Shown: positions 1-10,537, counted from the stretch's first letter. The stretch: 64,000 nt of DNA from Pseudidiomarina marina (GCF_003987045.1 NZ_PIPZ01000003.1:248001-312000), one strand, 5' to 3'. The notes: a model not told the origin generated them from the letters alone. Translations and numbers: made by a program.

Positions 1-302
1 ATTATAAATCAAATTATTTAGGTCCAAACGAAATGGCATACACTGCGGATGCAATGCGCGACAAAATCTTGAGCAGCCGATATGACCTTCAGTACGTCAT
101 CTATTTAGTTGCGCTGCATAAGCTTCTCGGCGTACGTCTTGGCGAACTCTATGATTACGATCAGCATGTTGGTGGTGCGGTGTATTTGTTTTTACGTGGT
201 ATCGAAGCACCGTCTGCGGGCGTTTTTTATGACAAACCGCCGCGGCAGTTGATTGAGCAATTAGCCGAGCTATTTAGCGTGGCGGAGGTGTTACCATGCT
301 AG
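1..302 (+). CDS. recB: RecB C-terminus (exodeoxyribonuclease V beta), partial
   Basis: This is the 3' end of recB; the reading frame is open from base 3 and the rest lies upstream of the window. RecB is the helicase-nuclease subunit of RecBCD, which processes double-strand breaks for recombination. The visible residues are the end of the nuclease domain: a YKSNYLG segment (the K of the nuclease active site in this family), then YDLQYVIYLVALHKLL and a YDYDQHVGGAVYLFLRG block typical of RecB. The stop codon overlaps the recD start by 7 bases, as expected for a translationally coupled recBD pair. Identity is secure, although only about 99 residues are visible. Confidence 0.93.
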   Translation, partial: YKSNYLGPNEMAYTADAMRDKILSSRYDLQYVIYLVALHKLLGVRLGELYDYDQHVGGAVYLFLRGIEAPSAGVFYDKPPRQLIEQLAELFSVAEVLPC

Positions 303-2230
303 CGCAATTGCAACTTTGGTATCAGCATGGTTGGATACGCGCGATTGATCTCAGCCTTGCGCAACAACTCGCGCAGCAACTCGATGATGACCAAGCAACC
401 GTTGTTTTACTGGCGGCGTTGGTTAGTTATCAACTGGGGCGTGGTCATCCTTGTCTTGATTTAGCACAGTTATACGCTGCACCTGAGCAAACATTGGGTT
501 TACCGCCAGAGCATGCCAGCGTTGAGAGTTTGCAAGTTTGTCAAATGCCGCACCAAGTTTTGGCCAACGTCTCGGCGGGTATGTCGTTACAAAACGCACT
601 TGAAGTGTTGCTTTGCTCGCCGGCAGTAAAGCCAGAAAATAGCCCTTTAGTACTCCAACAGCAGCGTTTGTATTTACGTCGTTATTTTTGTTATGAACAA
701 CAAATTAAAACTGACTTAGCAGCGCGCATGGCATCGTTGCAACAAGTAAACCCGAAGCACTTGAAGCAAGTTTTAGATGAGTTGTTTGGTCAACAACAAA
801 CAATCAGTTGGCAACGCACCGCTTGTGCGATGGCAATGCGCAGCTTGTTCACCATTGTAACCGGTGGGCCTGGAACTGGTAAAACCTACACCGTGGTCCG
901 ATTGTTGGCGACTTTACAGAAGTTGCGAGGGCAGTCGGAACCGCTGCGAATTAGACTCGCTGCGCCGACCGGGAAAGCCGCCGCGCGTATGAGTGAATCC
1001 ATCGGCAATGAATTACTGACTTTAGCAAGCATTGATGATGTGAAAGCCGATATTCCAACCGAAGCTGTGACACTGCATCGATTGCTCGGAACCTTACCAA
1101 ACAGCCGTGGCTTTCGTCATAACAAGGACAACCCATTGCACACCGATGTTGTGATAATTGACGAAGCATCGATGGTAGATATTGAAATGATGGCTGCGGT
1201 GGTTCAGGCGCTGCCATCACATGCTCGACTCATTTTACTGGGTGATAAAGATCAGCTGGCCTCAGTCGAGGCTGGCGCTATATTGGGGCAGTTATGTGAA
1301 CAAGCCGAGCACGGGCACTATACGCCGGAGTTAACTAATTGGTTAAATGCGACTGCCGATGTTGCGTTGCCAGCAGATAAAACCGATGCCGATGGCGAAA
1401 ATTGGCCATACTTGCAACACACCACTATGTTTCATGAGAGTCGCCGCTTTGATCCAAACAAAGGCATTGGGAAATTAGCCGACGAAGTCAATCGACAACA
1501 GCGGACGTGGTTAGAAAAATGGCTGCGCGATAGCGACGCGATGGCCGCGGCGCAGGCAGAATTTGACAATATACGCATGCGCGCTGTCTCAAGACCCAAT
1601 CATCAGTCTGTTCAACAAATGGTTGAAGAAGGCTATGCGCCGTTATTGACATTAATTCAGGCACGGCCAGAATCGAGTAGCGCTGCTGAAACAGATGTTT
1701 GGGCGGCAGACATTCTTAAACAACTTGAGCAGTTTCAGATTCTTACCGCTGTGCGTGAAGGCGAATGGGGAATGCACCAGTTTAATCAACGTATTAGTTA
1801 TTGGTTATTTGGTGATTTAGCGGCCGATCATGGTTGGTTTGAAGGAAGACCAGTCATGGTTACCCATAACGATTACAGTCTTGATTTGCGCAATGGCGAT
1901 ATCGGCATCGTCTTGCGACGGCAACCAAATGAACCATTGCGCGTTGCCTTTGCAACGACAGAGGGCAATATACGCTGGTTGTTGCCAAGCCGTCTCACTC
2001 AGGTCGATACTGCGTTTGCGATGACGATTCACAAATCGCAAGGGTCGGAATTTACTCACACAGTCATGGTGTTACCGGAGCACGACGTGCCAATTTTGAC
2101 CAAAGAATTGTTATATACCGGCATCACCCGTGCGAAAGAGCAATTCACGCTGCTGTGCGCGAATCCCCAGTTAGTGTTAAAAGCAGTCGAGCGTCGCATC
2201 CAACGAAGTGGAGGATTAGCCGATGGGTGA
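296..2230 (+). CDS. recD: RecD, exodeoxyribonuclease V alpha subunit
   Basis: RecD is the 5'-3' helicase of the RecBCD complex. The 644-residue protein has an N-terminal RecB-interacting region. It carries a Walker A motif GGPGTGKT at residues 190-197, a Walker B-type VIIDEASMVD near residue 285, and a late superfamily 1 motif, TIHKSQGSEF, near residue 580. Length is normal for the family. The ATG lies inside the end of recB (7-base overlap), which suggests translational coupling, and the gene overlaps arfB by 8 bases at its own end. Nothing looks damaged. Confidence 0.95.
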   Translation: MLAQLQLWYQHGWIRAIDLSLAQQLAQQLDDDQATVVLLAALVSYQLGRGHPCLDLAQLYAAPEQTLGLPPEHASVESLQVCQMPHQVLANVSAGMSLQNALEVLLCSPAVKPENSPLVLQQQRLYLRRYFCYEQQIKTDLAARMASLQQVNPKHLKQVLDELFGQQQTISWQRTACAMAMRSLFTIVTGGPGTGKTYTVVRLLATLQKLRGQSEPLRIRLAAPTGKAAARMSESIGNELLTLASIDDVKADIPTEAVTLHRLLGTLPNSRGFRHNKDNPLHTDVVIIDEASMVDIEMMAAVVQALPSHARLILLGDKDQLASVEAGAILGQLCEQAEHGHYTPELTNWLNATADVALPADKTDADGENWPYLQHTTMFHESRRFDPNKGIGKLADEVNRQQRTWLEKWLRDSDAMAAAQAEFDNIRMRAVSRPNHQSVQQMVEEGYAPLLTLIQARPESSSAAETDVWAADILKQLEQFQILTAVREGEWGMHQFNQRISYWLFGDLAADHGWFEGRPVMVTHNDYSLDLRNGDIGIVLRRQPNEPLRVAFATTEGNIRWLLPSRLTQVDTAFAMTIHKSQGSEFTHTVMVLPEHDVPILTKELLYTGITRAKEQFTLLCANPQLVLKAVERRIQRSGGLADG

Positions 2231-2639
2231 TATTCAGATATCGCAGCGTGTATTCATTCCCGAACGCGAAATTGAATGGCAATTTATTCGTTCATCAGGC
2301 GCAGGCGGGCAGAATGTCAATAAAGTATCCACTGCGGCTCAGCTGATTTTTGATATCCGCGCTTCTTCGTTACCTGATATGTACAAAGAGCGGTTATTGG
2401 CACTACGCGACCATCGCATCACGCAAAGCGGCAAAATTATTATTAAGTGCCAAGAGACACGTAGCCAGCTTACCAATCGTGAGTTAGCACTTGAGCAATT
2501 CATCGCATTAGTTCGTAGTGTTGGCGCAACTCGCAAAAAACGAATTCCCACCAAGCCCTCCAAGGCAGCTCAACAACGCCGCGTTGATGCCAAGAAAAAG
2601 CGCGCATCGATTAAAGCAATGCGCGGTAAAGTCGATTAA
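2223..2639 (+). CDS. arfB: Peptidyl-tRNA hydrolase ArfB (YaeJ), ribosome rescue
   Basis: ArfB hydrolyses peptidyl-tRNA on ribosomes stalled without a stop codon. The 138-residue protein has the release-factor GGQ motif at residues 28-30 (SGAGGQNVNK). It also has a long, strongly basic C-terminal tail rich in K, R and A, the part that enters the empty mRNA channel in this family. The start overlaps the recD end, so it is probably cotranscribed with recBD, which is an unusual partner set. Small size and lack of codon-recognition domains separate it from PrfA and PrfB. Confidence 0.93.
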   Translation: MGDIQISQRVFIPEREIEWQFIRSSGAGGQNVNKVSTAAQLIFDIRASSLPDMYKERLLALRDHRITQSGKIIIKCQETRSQLTNRELALEQFIALVRSVGATRKKRIPTKPSKAAQQRRVDAKKKRASIKAMRGKVD

Positions 2640-2733
2640 TTTTTGAGCTTGCAGCTCCGACCAGTTCGATCCATACTGCGGTTGTTTACAAGTTTTATAC
2701 AAACTTTATTTCTCAGAACAACCAGGTAAGCTC

Positions 2734-5253
2734 ATGAAAAATAAAACCAAAAAATTTAATTTACTCACGCCATTGGTGTTGTCCGGTAGCTTTTTTTTAA
2801 TCACAGCCTGTGGCGATAGCTCGAGCGAAGCTGAACCACCTACAGGGAATCTCACTCCACCAGATAGCATCGCGACATTTGCTCCCGCAGGTAATTTAAA
2901 CGCTGATGTTACATGGACCAATTACGGTGTTCCGTATGTTAAAGCCGATAATTTAGAAAGCTTGGGTTTTGGGGTTGGTTATGCCTTTGCTCAAGATAAT
3001 TTGTGTATATTGGCCGACCAGATCGTTAAATTTAACTCGAAACGCGCGTTCTATTTTGGTCCTGATGCCGTACCTGGTTCGGGAGACTCCGAGAATTTAC
3101 TTACCGACTTTGGCTTCTTGACGCTTGGTATTCGCGACAATGCCGAAGCAGGCTTTGAACAAATCAGTGAAAAAGCACAAGCGTTGCTGACCGGTTACGC
3201 AGCAGGTTATAACAAGTACATTAATGAAACCGCTGAAGCCGACATGGATCCAACCTGTGCTGGGCAGCCTTGGGTACAAGATATTACCCCAATCGATTTG
3301 ATGACTTATGCGCAAGGGGTTGCTTTATTACCGGGCGCGGCAAACTTCACTGGGCCGTTGTTCTTAGGTGTACCAAATAATCAAACGTTTGTGACAAGTG
3401 AGTCGGGCGAGCCTGTCGCGTTGAATTTTGACATCAGCACCGTGGGTATTCCAGATACCAACCCAACTGAGTCAGGCTCTAACGGCTGGGCGATAGGCAG
3501 TGAGCTCAGCGCGACCGAACAGGGGATGTTAATTGCTAACCCACACTTCCCTCATACCGGTAACCAACGTTTCTGGCAATTCGGTATTGAAATACCAGGT
3601 CACCTTAAAGTGGTTGGTGGTTCATTGTCAGGCATGCCGGGCATTGTAAACATTGGTTTCAATGAAAATGTGGCATGGACGCACACGTTTTCTACGGCTT
3701 CACGTTTCACCATTCACCGTCTGACACTTGATCCTGAAGACAGTGAGGGCACCAGCTATTTGCTTGACGGTGAGAGTGTACCGATGACCACGAAAACCCA
3801 CGATATTCGTGTGGCAACTGGTCCGGGTACCTATATGACATTGCGCAAGACCAGCTACTATAGCGAGTTCGGTCCAATTGTCGTGATTCCTAACGCCCTG
3901 CCATGGGGTACTGATGGCACTGGGCAAGATGTTGCTTATGCACTATATGATGCCAACCTGCCAAACTATGATTTGTTTGATCATTGGTTAGGTATGAATA
4001 TGGCAGACAGCATTGATGCCTATAAACAGACCTTTGTCGACTATACCGGCACGGTGTTCAACAATGCGATGGCAGTTGATGCGCAAGGTAATGCTTTTTT
4101 CACCGATGGTTCCTCGGTGCCACATATTCTTCCGGATGCGCTAGCAGTATGGGCTGAAAACCCGCTTTACCAAACACTAACCGAACAAGCTGGATTATTT
4201 ATCTTTCCAGGCGACGATAGTGCGTTTATGCCACAAGGCACCGTGCCGTTTGAACAGGCGCCGCAACTTGAGCGTAACGATTTCGTGCAAAATTCCAACG
4301 ATAGTTTTTGGCTAACCAATCCAGCGGCGCCAATTGAAGGGCTTTCACCGCTGTGGGGGCCAGTGGGCAACCAACAGTCGTTACGTTCTCGCCTTGGGCA
4401 AAAAATGCTGGCAGAAGGTGGCTCAGTCGACGGCCGATTTACTCGTGAAGATTTAGTCGACCGACTCATTGGCAATCGTAATTTCCTTGGTGAAGCCGTG
4501 CTGGAAGACCTCTTGGTATTGTGCGAATCTCAAGGCGCAACGCCTGTAACAATGGCGGATTCAAGTACGGTGGTTATTACGCCAGCTTGCGATGCGCTAG
4601 CACGATGGGACGGACGTATGAACCTTGAAAGCCAAGGTGCGATGATGTTCCGCGAGTTTGCTTTTGAGTTTAACCGTGACCCGCAATGGCAAGTTGCCTA
4701 TGATCCTGAACAACCCACCACCACACCAAATACTTTGGACGCGAACAACACGGTGTTGCAACAATTAGCGACGGCGCAGCAGCGCATTGTTGATGCTGGT
4801 CTTAACCCATCCGCAACACTTGGTAGCGTGCAATTTGTCGAGCGTAGTAACCCAGACGGCACAGCGTCTGGCGTGAAGTTACCATGGGGTGGAGCTCATA
4901 ACATTGAAGGTGGTTTTAACGTGTTTCGGAGCAATATGAGCAATGACGGAACGATTCTTCCCCGTCATCGTTATCCATTACTAGCTGGATCAGATTTGAG
5001 TGCAGAAGCGGGCGGTTATCACATTACGTACGGCTCAAGCTGGATGTTCGCCATGGAATTCACCGCGGATGGTCCTAAAGCTGATGGATTGTTAAGTTAC
5101 TCCCAGAGTTCGAATGTGTTATCAGACCATTATCTTGACCAGACCTTGTTGTATTCTGAGCAACCGCAGTTACGCTCACTTCATTTCCAGCAAGACGATA
5201 TTGATGCGAACGCAGCTAGAACAGCCACATTGAGTGGTGATAGTTTACGCTAA
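2734..5253 (+). CDS. Penicillin acylase family (Ntn-hydrolase) lipoprotein, possible acyl-homoserine-lactone acylase
   Basis: This 839-residue precursor belongs to the penicillin G acylase / AHL acylase (PvdQ, QuiP) family of amide hydrolases. A lipobox LITAC puts the lipidated cysteine at residue 26, so the protein should be membrane-anchored in the envelope. The autocleavage site is seen as GSNGW with Ser249 as the predicted N-terminal nucleophile of the beta chain. A later NDSFWLTNP segment carries the conserved Asn of the oxyanion site. The alpha chain would be residues about 27-220, followed by a spacer. Substrate cannot be told from sequence: AHL, a beta-lactam or another N-acyl compound are all possible. 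The gene stands alone and ends in a strong terminator. Confidence 0.88.
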   Translation: MKNKTKKFNLLTPLVLSGSFFLITACGDSSSEAEPPTGNLTPPDSIATFAPAGNLNADVTWTNYGVPYVKADNLESLGFGVGYAFAQDNLCILADQIVKFNSKRAFYFGPDAVPGSGDSENLLTDFGFLTLGIRDNAEAGFEQISEKAQALLTGYAAGYNKYINETAEADMDPTCAGQPWVQDITPIDLMTYAQGVALLPGAANFTGPLFLGVPNNQTFVTSESGEPVALNFDISTVGIPDTNPTESGSNGWAIGSELSATEQGMLIANPHFPHTGNQRFWQFGIEIPGHLKVVGGSLSGMPGIVNIGFNENVAWTHTFSTASRFTIHRLTLDPEDSEGTSYLLDGESVPMTTKTHDIRVATGPGTYMTLRKTSYYSEFGPIVVIPNALPWGTDGTGQDVAYALYDANLPNYDLFDHWLGMNMADSIDAYKQTFVDYTGTVFNNAMAVDAQGNAFFTDGSSVPHILPDALAVWAENPLYQTLTEQAGLFIFPGDDSAFMPQGTVPFEQAPQLERNDFVQNSNDSFWLTNPAAPIEGLSPLWGPVGNQQSLRSRLGQKMLAEGGSVDGRFTREDLVDRLIGNRNFLGEAVLEDLLVLCESQGATPVTMADSSTVVITPACDALARWDGRMNLESQGAMMFREFAFEFNRDPQWQVAYDPEQPTTTPNTLDANNTVLQQLATAQQRIVDAGLNPSATLGSVQFVERSNPDGTASGVKLPWGGAHNIEGGFNVFRSNMSNDGTILPRHRYPLLAGSDLSAEAGGYHITYGSSWMFAMEFTADGPKADGLLSYSQSSNVLSDHYLDQTLLYSEQPQLRSLHFQQDDIDANAARTATLSGDSLR

Positions 5254-5271
5254 TAGGTACTTGATAAACCT

Positions 5272-5308
5272 AAAAAGGGCAGCTGAGATTTCTCAACTGC
5301 CCTTTTTT
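5272..5308 (+). terminator. Intrinsic terminator after the acylase gene
   Basis: A near-perfect hairpin: outer arms AAAAAGGGCAG and CTGCCCTTTTT, one mismatch, then inner arms TGAGA and TCTCA around a 2-base loop. It starts about 19 bases after the acylase stop and ends in a run of T. Confidence 0.9.
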
Positions 5309-5410
5309 ATTGACAGGTTAGATCAATATTTTTTATTTTAGCTATTGACGAAATACAAATGCTTGCACATAGTCAATGAACATTATTTGAACAACGTAGG
5401 ACATTTCGTT

Positions 5411-6691
<1,281 letters not shown>

Positions 6692-7585
6692 CTAGTCGTT
6701 CGCGAAGCTGAAGCTACCTTCTAATCGTTGAAGGTGGTCTTCGGCGCCGCAAATCTGATATTGGCCGCTATCACCGCCTTCGTTCAACTGTTGCCAAAGG
6801 GAAACCTTTGCAGGCAGTGGCACAGGGCGTTTAAACGCAACATCAATTTTGACGACTGGCCGTTTCGCAGCGCGCTCGACTTCAGCTTGGGCACGCCCTG
6901 ACATGTACATGCCGTGAATAATCGGTTGATCAAAGCCAAACCACCGAGAAAGTAACGGGTGTAGGTGAATCGGATTAAAGTCACCGGACAGACGAGCATA
7001 GTCGCGAGCAACTTTGCCGGCTAACTTCCAAGTATCGAGGCGTTTCCAATCGTCGCTTGGTGGCTCGGACGTTTTACTCTCTTTTGCTCGACGTGGTCGA
7101 TCAACTTGCTTTGGCATCACCTGATATTCACTGACACAGGTTGCGACGTGGTTGTCTCGTTGCCAGAACTCAACTGTAAAGAGCGGACGTAAGCGACGCG
7201 GTGACACTTTAGGACCACGTGCGGGTAGCTTAATTGACGCTCTTAAAATGAACCCATCGTCAGCATTAATATCACTGTGTTGTTCAATATTGTTACTAAC
7301 GTGAACGAGCCCTGGTGCAGGCCATGGGAAGTGCTCCCCAAGCATTTGAGCGAGATGGACGCGTTGCGCTAGGCAATAAATGAGAGTTAATGGAACCTCG
7401 CTAATAAAGCCGTTGAATGCTTCGTGGTACCGCTTTAATTGCGCAGCAGAAAACGCTGGCGCGCTGAATTCAGCATCCAGAGTTTGTGGCTCTGCAACTT
7501 CCTGGTCATTTCTCGCAACAGTAAATAACGAACGAAAAAACATTCCAGGGAGGTTTGGCAATGTATCCGGTTGCTCGACTTGCAT
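6692..7585 (-). CDS. MaoC-like acyl-CoA/acyl-ACP dehydratase
   Basis: A hot-dog-fold hydratase of about 297 residues. The C-terminal half has the hydratase-2 signature ARLSGDFNPIHLHPLLSRW followed by GFDQPIIHGMY, with the catalytic Asp and His. The N-terminal half is a second, degenerate hot-dog region, as in double-hot-dog MaoC enzymes. It probably hydrates trans-2-enoyl thioesters in fatty-acid metabolism, though substrate chain length is unknown. I chose ATG 7585 because AGGAAG lies just upstream; an earlier in-frame start at 7657 would add 24 residues with no good binding site. Its stop codon abuts the end of the convergent SQR-like gene with no spacer. Confidence 0.8.
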   Translation of the reverse strand: MQVEQPDTLPNLPGMFFRSLFTVARNDQEVAEPQTLDAEFSAPAFSAAQLKRYHEAFNGFISEVPLTLIYCLAQRVHLAQMLGEHFPWPAPGLVHVSNNIEQHSDINADDGFILRASIKLPARGPKVSPRRLRPLFTVEFWQRDNHVATCVSEYQVMPKQVDRPRRAKESKTSEPPSDDWKRLDTWKLAGKVARDYARLSGDFNPIHLHPLLSRWFGFDQPIIHGMYMSGRAQAEVERAAKRPVVKIDVAFKRPVPLPAKVSLWQQLNEGGDSGQYQICGAEDHLQRLEGSFSFAND

Positions 7586-7689
7586 TAAAGCTTCTTCCTT
7601 AAATATATTCACGCAACGTGCATCTATGTATAGCACAACTAGTTCCTGAGTATACACCTAGCGACGCGAATAACAGACCTTACCACAGT

Positions 7690-7720
7690 AAAAAAAGGGC
7701 CGCATTGATGCGGCCCTTAG
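7690..7720 (-). terminator. Intrinsic terminator for the small gene at 7750-8016
   Basis: Arms AAGGGCCGCAT (7695-7705) and ATGCGGCCCTT (7708-7718) form an 11-bp stem with a 2-base loop. Read on the minus strand it is followed by a run of seven T. Confidence 0.88.
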
Positions 7721-7749
7721 CGGAATAAATTGACTTTTGCGATCAGCTT

Positions 7750-8016
7750 TTAGCGATTGTCGCCATTGTCGCCATTATCGTCCTTTTTCTTGGACTTTGC
7801 TTTGAGCTTGCTGCTTTGTTCTTTCCGCTCTTTTTGCAAAGCTTCTTTTTCAGCTTTCATTTGAGCGCGTAGCGCTTCGCGTTCAGCTTCGGCTTTAGCG
7901 GCCTTCTCTTTCGCTTCTTCAGCCGTTTGTTGACCTTTTTGTGCATTCCGATCTTGTGCCGTTGCTACGTTCACAACGCTCAATGCAAGCAACATCATTA
8001 GGGCAAATCGAACCAT
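7750..8016 (-). CDS. Small secreted, highly charged Lys/Glu/Ala-rich protein
   Basis: An 88-residue protein of unknown function. Residues 1-20 form a signal peptide ending in VATAQ. The rest is almost entirely Lys, Glu, Ala, Arg and Gln in heptad-like runs, predicting a long alpha-helix or coiled coil, and it closes with a repeated DNGDNGDN tail. The gene has a GAGGT ribosome site and its own terminator downstream, so it is likely expressed. The DNA for the tail contains a short tandem repeat (gtcgccatt units, 7757-7777), so copy number may vary. No family was recognised. Confidence 0.65.
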   Translation of the reverse strand: MVRFALMMLLALSVVNVATAQDRNAQKGQQTAEEAKEKAAKAEAEREALRAQMKAEKEALQKERKEQSSKLKAKSKKKDDNGDNGDNR

Positions 8017-8214
8017 CTGAACCTCCTATCTGGCTTATTGCGAGTGCTAGTCTGATTAGCCAGCTATACTAAGTAAAGCGCTTATCCGGCCGATATACAA
8101 TGTGACATAGGTTGATTTTGCTGTAGTTTTACAAATATGTAACTGATGCGACAGGTTCTGACGCACAGTCAAGGTATGATGGATGTCATACCGCAATAGA
8201 CAAGGAGCTCGTCG

Positions 8215-8733
8215 GTGCAGAGTGTTTTACGATATTTAATGCTGCTACAACATATTCCACGTGAGCCGCAAAAAGTAGATGTACAGTCGTTGCGAAAAAG
8301 ACTCTCAGAGCATGGGGTAGATGTCAGTGTTCGTACCATACAGCGGAATTTGAATGAATTATCGGAAGTTTTTCCGTTAATTGCCGACGATCGCTCAAAG
8401 CCGTTCGGCTGGAGCCTCTCAAAAACGGCTCCCCATCTGCCGTTCCCCGATTTACCTGATAACACGACACACGGCTCTTTAGCCCGCATCAAACTAAAAT
8501 GCTCAAACGGTATGCTGAATTTGGTGACGAATAATCCGCTACACCCAGAACAACATATCGAGCGCAATGGACTCAGTTTCTATCTTACCTTTGTACAACC
8601 CGTGACTAAAGACTTAGTCGCTTGGATTTTGAGCTGTGGCGAACACATTGAAGTGGTAGAACCGCTCTCACTGCGAAGTGAAATTGAAGCACACGTAAGT
8701 AGAATGCACGCGCGCTACAACGGCAAAGGTTAA
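8215..8733 (+). CDS. HTH regulator of the WYL family lacking the WYL core (HTH plus WCX)
   Basis: A 172-residue putative transcription regulator. Residues 1-75 look like the DeoR/HTH_11-type winged helix of WYL regulators, including a recognition-helix region VSVRTIQRNLNEL and the KPFGWSLSK segment that normally precedes the WYL domain. Residues about 98-168 resemble the C-terminal WCX domain (LVTNNPLHPEQ ... DLVAWILSCGEHIEVVEP). The roughly 70-100-residue WYL ligand-binding core expected between them is absent and replaced by a short proline-rich linker. The start is GTG at 8215 with AAGGAG 7 bases upstream. It may be a functional minimal regulator or the product of an old internal deletion; the frame is intact. 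Confidence 0.7.
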   Translation: MQSVLRYLMLLQHIPREPQKVDVQSLRKRLSEHGVDVSVRTIQRNLNELSEVFPLIADDRSKPFGWSLSKTAPHLPFPDLPDNTTHGSLARIKLKCSNGMLNLVTNNPLHPEQHIERNGLSFYLTFVQPVTKDLVAWILSCGEHIEVVEPLSLRSEIEAHVSRMHARYNGKG

Positions 8734-8757
8734 CGGCTTTTCCTGAGTATTCTTGAT

Positions 8758-9213
8758 TTAATCGAACACAGCGCCTTCGTGGTAGAGTAAAAATGCTTTT
8801 TTCTCAATACCACCCGCATAGCCGGTAATACTGCCGTCGGCACCAATAACACGATGACACGGAACAACAATGGCAATGGGATTACGACTATTTGCCATAC
8901 CAACCGCGCGATTTCCTTTCGGGTTGCCGATGGCTTCAGCAATGTCTCGATAACTGGCCAATTGCCCATATTCTAACGTCGTCAACTGTTTCCAAACCCG
9001 GTGTTGAAATTCCGTGCCTTCTGCTTTCAAGGGTAAATTAAACCGTTTGCGTTTGCGGTTGAAATATTCTTGAAGCTGTTGCTTGCCAATTCTGGTGACA
9101 TTGCATGACGGGAACCCGTCGGGTTCCGCAAATGCAATTTCACAGATAAACTCTCCGTCACGGCTGCTGACGGTCACCGGACCGATTGGGCTTTCAAAAC
9201 TGTCTTGATACAT
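8758..9213 (-). CDS. ogt: Methylated-DNA--protein-cysteine S-methyltransferase
   Basis: This DNA repair protein removes methyl or alkyl groups from O6-guanine by irreversible transfer to its own cysteine. The 151-residue protein has the signature IVVPCHRVIG with acceptor Cys119, preceded by the helix-turn-helix recognition segment YRDIAEAIGNPKGNRAVGMANSRNP. It lacks an Ada-type regulatory domain, so it is the stand-alone Ogt/MGMT form. It is convergent with the WYL-type gene and divergent from the Nramp-like gene. Confidence 0.92.
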   Translation of the reverse strand: MYQDSFESPIGPVTVSSRDGEFICEIAFAEPDGFPSCNVTRIGKQQLQEYFNRKRKRFNLPLKAEGTEFQHRVWKQLTTLEYGQLASYRDIAEAIGNPKGNRAVGMANSRNPIAIVVPCHRVIGADGSITGYAGGIEKKAFLLYHEGAVFD

Positions 9214-9326
9214 AGCTATCCTAAAGTAGGTGTTGGGCTGTTATTATTATTTAGCATGCTACTGACAACGCTGCCAACTGAGAAGCTCTGAATACGACAA
9301 TAACGATAACAAAAAGCGGGTAAAGA

Positions 9327-10535
9327 ATGACAACACGACGACGTTTTAGTATGGGGCCTGCCGCGCTCGTGGCAGCCGCATTTATTGGTCCGGGGACAGT
9401 AGTGACCGCTTCATTAGCGGGTGCCAATTATGGTTATGCACTCATGTGGGCGTTGGTTTTTTCAGTGCTCGCTACCATGATTTTGCAAGAGATGTCAGCA
9501 CGTCTTGGCGTTGTGACCCAGCAAGGGTTGGGGGAAAACATTCGCGCAGCAATTAAACAACCTTGGGTGCGACAACTGGTTGTGCTATTGATTTTTGCAG
9601 CAGTCGTTATTGGTAATAGTGTTTATCAAGGCGGAAATATTAGTGGCGCTCGCATGGGGCTTGCGGATCTAGTACCTTTTGACGGCCAATATATTCCAGT
9701 TTTACTCGGTGGCTTGGCCGGTGTCATATTATGGCAGGGTAGTTACAAGTTGGTAGAAAAAGTCTTAATTGGGCTGGTTTTATTAATGAGTGTGGCATTT
9801 TTGGCAACATTCATTTTGACGCAGCCAGATTGGGCTGCTCTATTTGCCGGCCTTCTCGTTCCATCGGTGCCGACTGGCAGTATATTGATGGTAGTCGCAC
9901 TTATCGGTACTACGGTGGTGCCTTATAATTTGTTTTTACATGCGTCAAGTTGCGCCGAAAAATGGCATTCTCCTGAACAACTCGACGAAGCGCGTCAAGA
10001 TATCTATATCTCAATTCCGTTGGGTGGCCTTATCTCTCTTGCAATTGTAGCAACTGCAGCATCAGCATTCTTCGGTAAAGCACTGACGATTGAAGGTGCA
10101 GCTGATCTCGGTCAGGCATTGCAGCCGCTGTTTGGCGATGCGGCAACGACATTTATGGCATTGGGATTATTTGCTGCTGGTTTGTCGTCGTCACTCACGG
10201 CGCCGTTAGCATCAGCCTATGCTTTAAGTGGCGTTTTAGGTTACTCCAACAGCCTGAAAGACAAAAAATTCCGCACCATTTGGTTAGCCATTTTAAGTAT
10301 AGGTGTCGTGGTTGCGTCATTAGGCTTAAAGCCAATTGAGGTTATTATATTTGCGCAAGTGGCGAATGGCATATTACTGCCATTTATAGCGGTGTTCTTG
10401 GTTTGGGTATGTAATCAACCACGCCTTGGCAAACATCGAAATTCTTGGCAACAAAATATACTCGGAATCATCGTGTGCTTCATTGCAGTAGGCCTAGGGG
10501 CGCGGAGTATCGCTGCTGCATTTGGCTGGCTTTAA
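9327..10535 (+). CDS. Nramp-fold divalent metal transporter with non-canonical binding-site residues
   Basis: A 402-residue polytopic membrane protein with about 11 hydrophobic segments and the Nramp layout. Helix 1 reads FIGPGTVVTASLAGANYGY where classical Nramp proteins have DPGN followed by a GxxYGY element. Helix 6 reads TTVVPYNLFLHAS where classical members have the MPHN signature. The Asp and Asn of helix 1 and the Met and His of helix 6 that handle Mn2+/Fe2+ are therefore replaced (D to G, N to T, M to V, H to Y). The fold is convincing but the substrate is not. It may carry a different ion or another solute. The gene stands alone. Confidence 0.75.
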   Translation: MTTRRRFSMGPAALVAAAFIGPGTVVTASLAGANYGYALMWALVFSVLATMILQEMSARLGVVTQQGLGENIRAAIKQPWVRQLVVLLIFAAVVIGNSVYQGGNISGARMGLADLVPFDGQYIPVLLGGLAGVILWQGSYKLVEKVLIGLVLLMSVAFLATFILTQPDWAALFAGLLVPSVPTGSILMVVALIGTTVVPYNLFLHASSCAEKWHSPEQLDEARQDIYISIPLGGLISLAIVATAASAFFGKALTIEGAADLGQALQPLFGDAATTFMALGLFAAGLSSSLTAPLASAYALSGVLGYSNSLKDKKFRTIWLAILSIGVVVASLGLKPIEVIIFAQVANGILLPFIAVFLVWVCNQPRLGKHRNSWQQNILGIIVCFIAVGLGARSIAAAFGWL

Positions 10536-10537
10536 TC

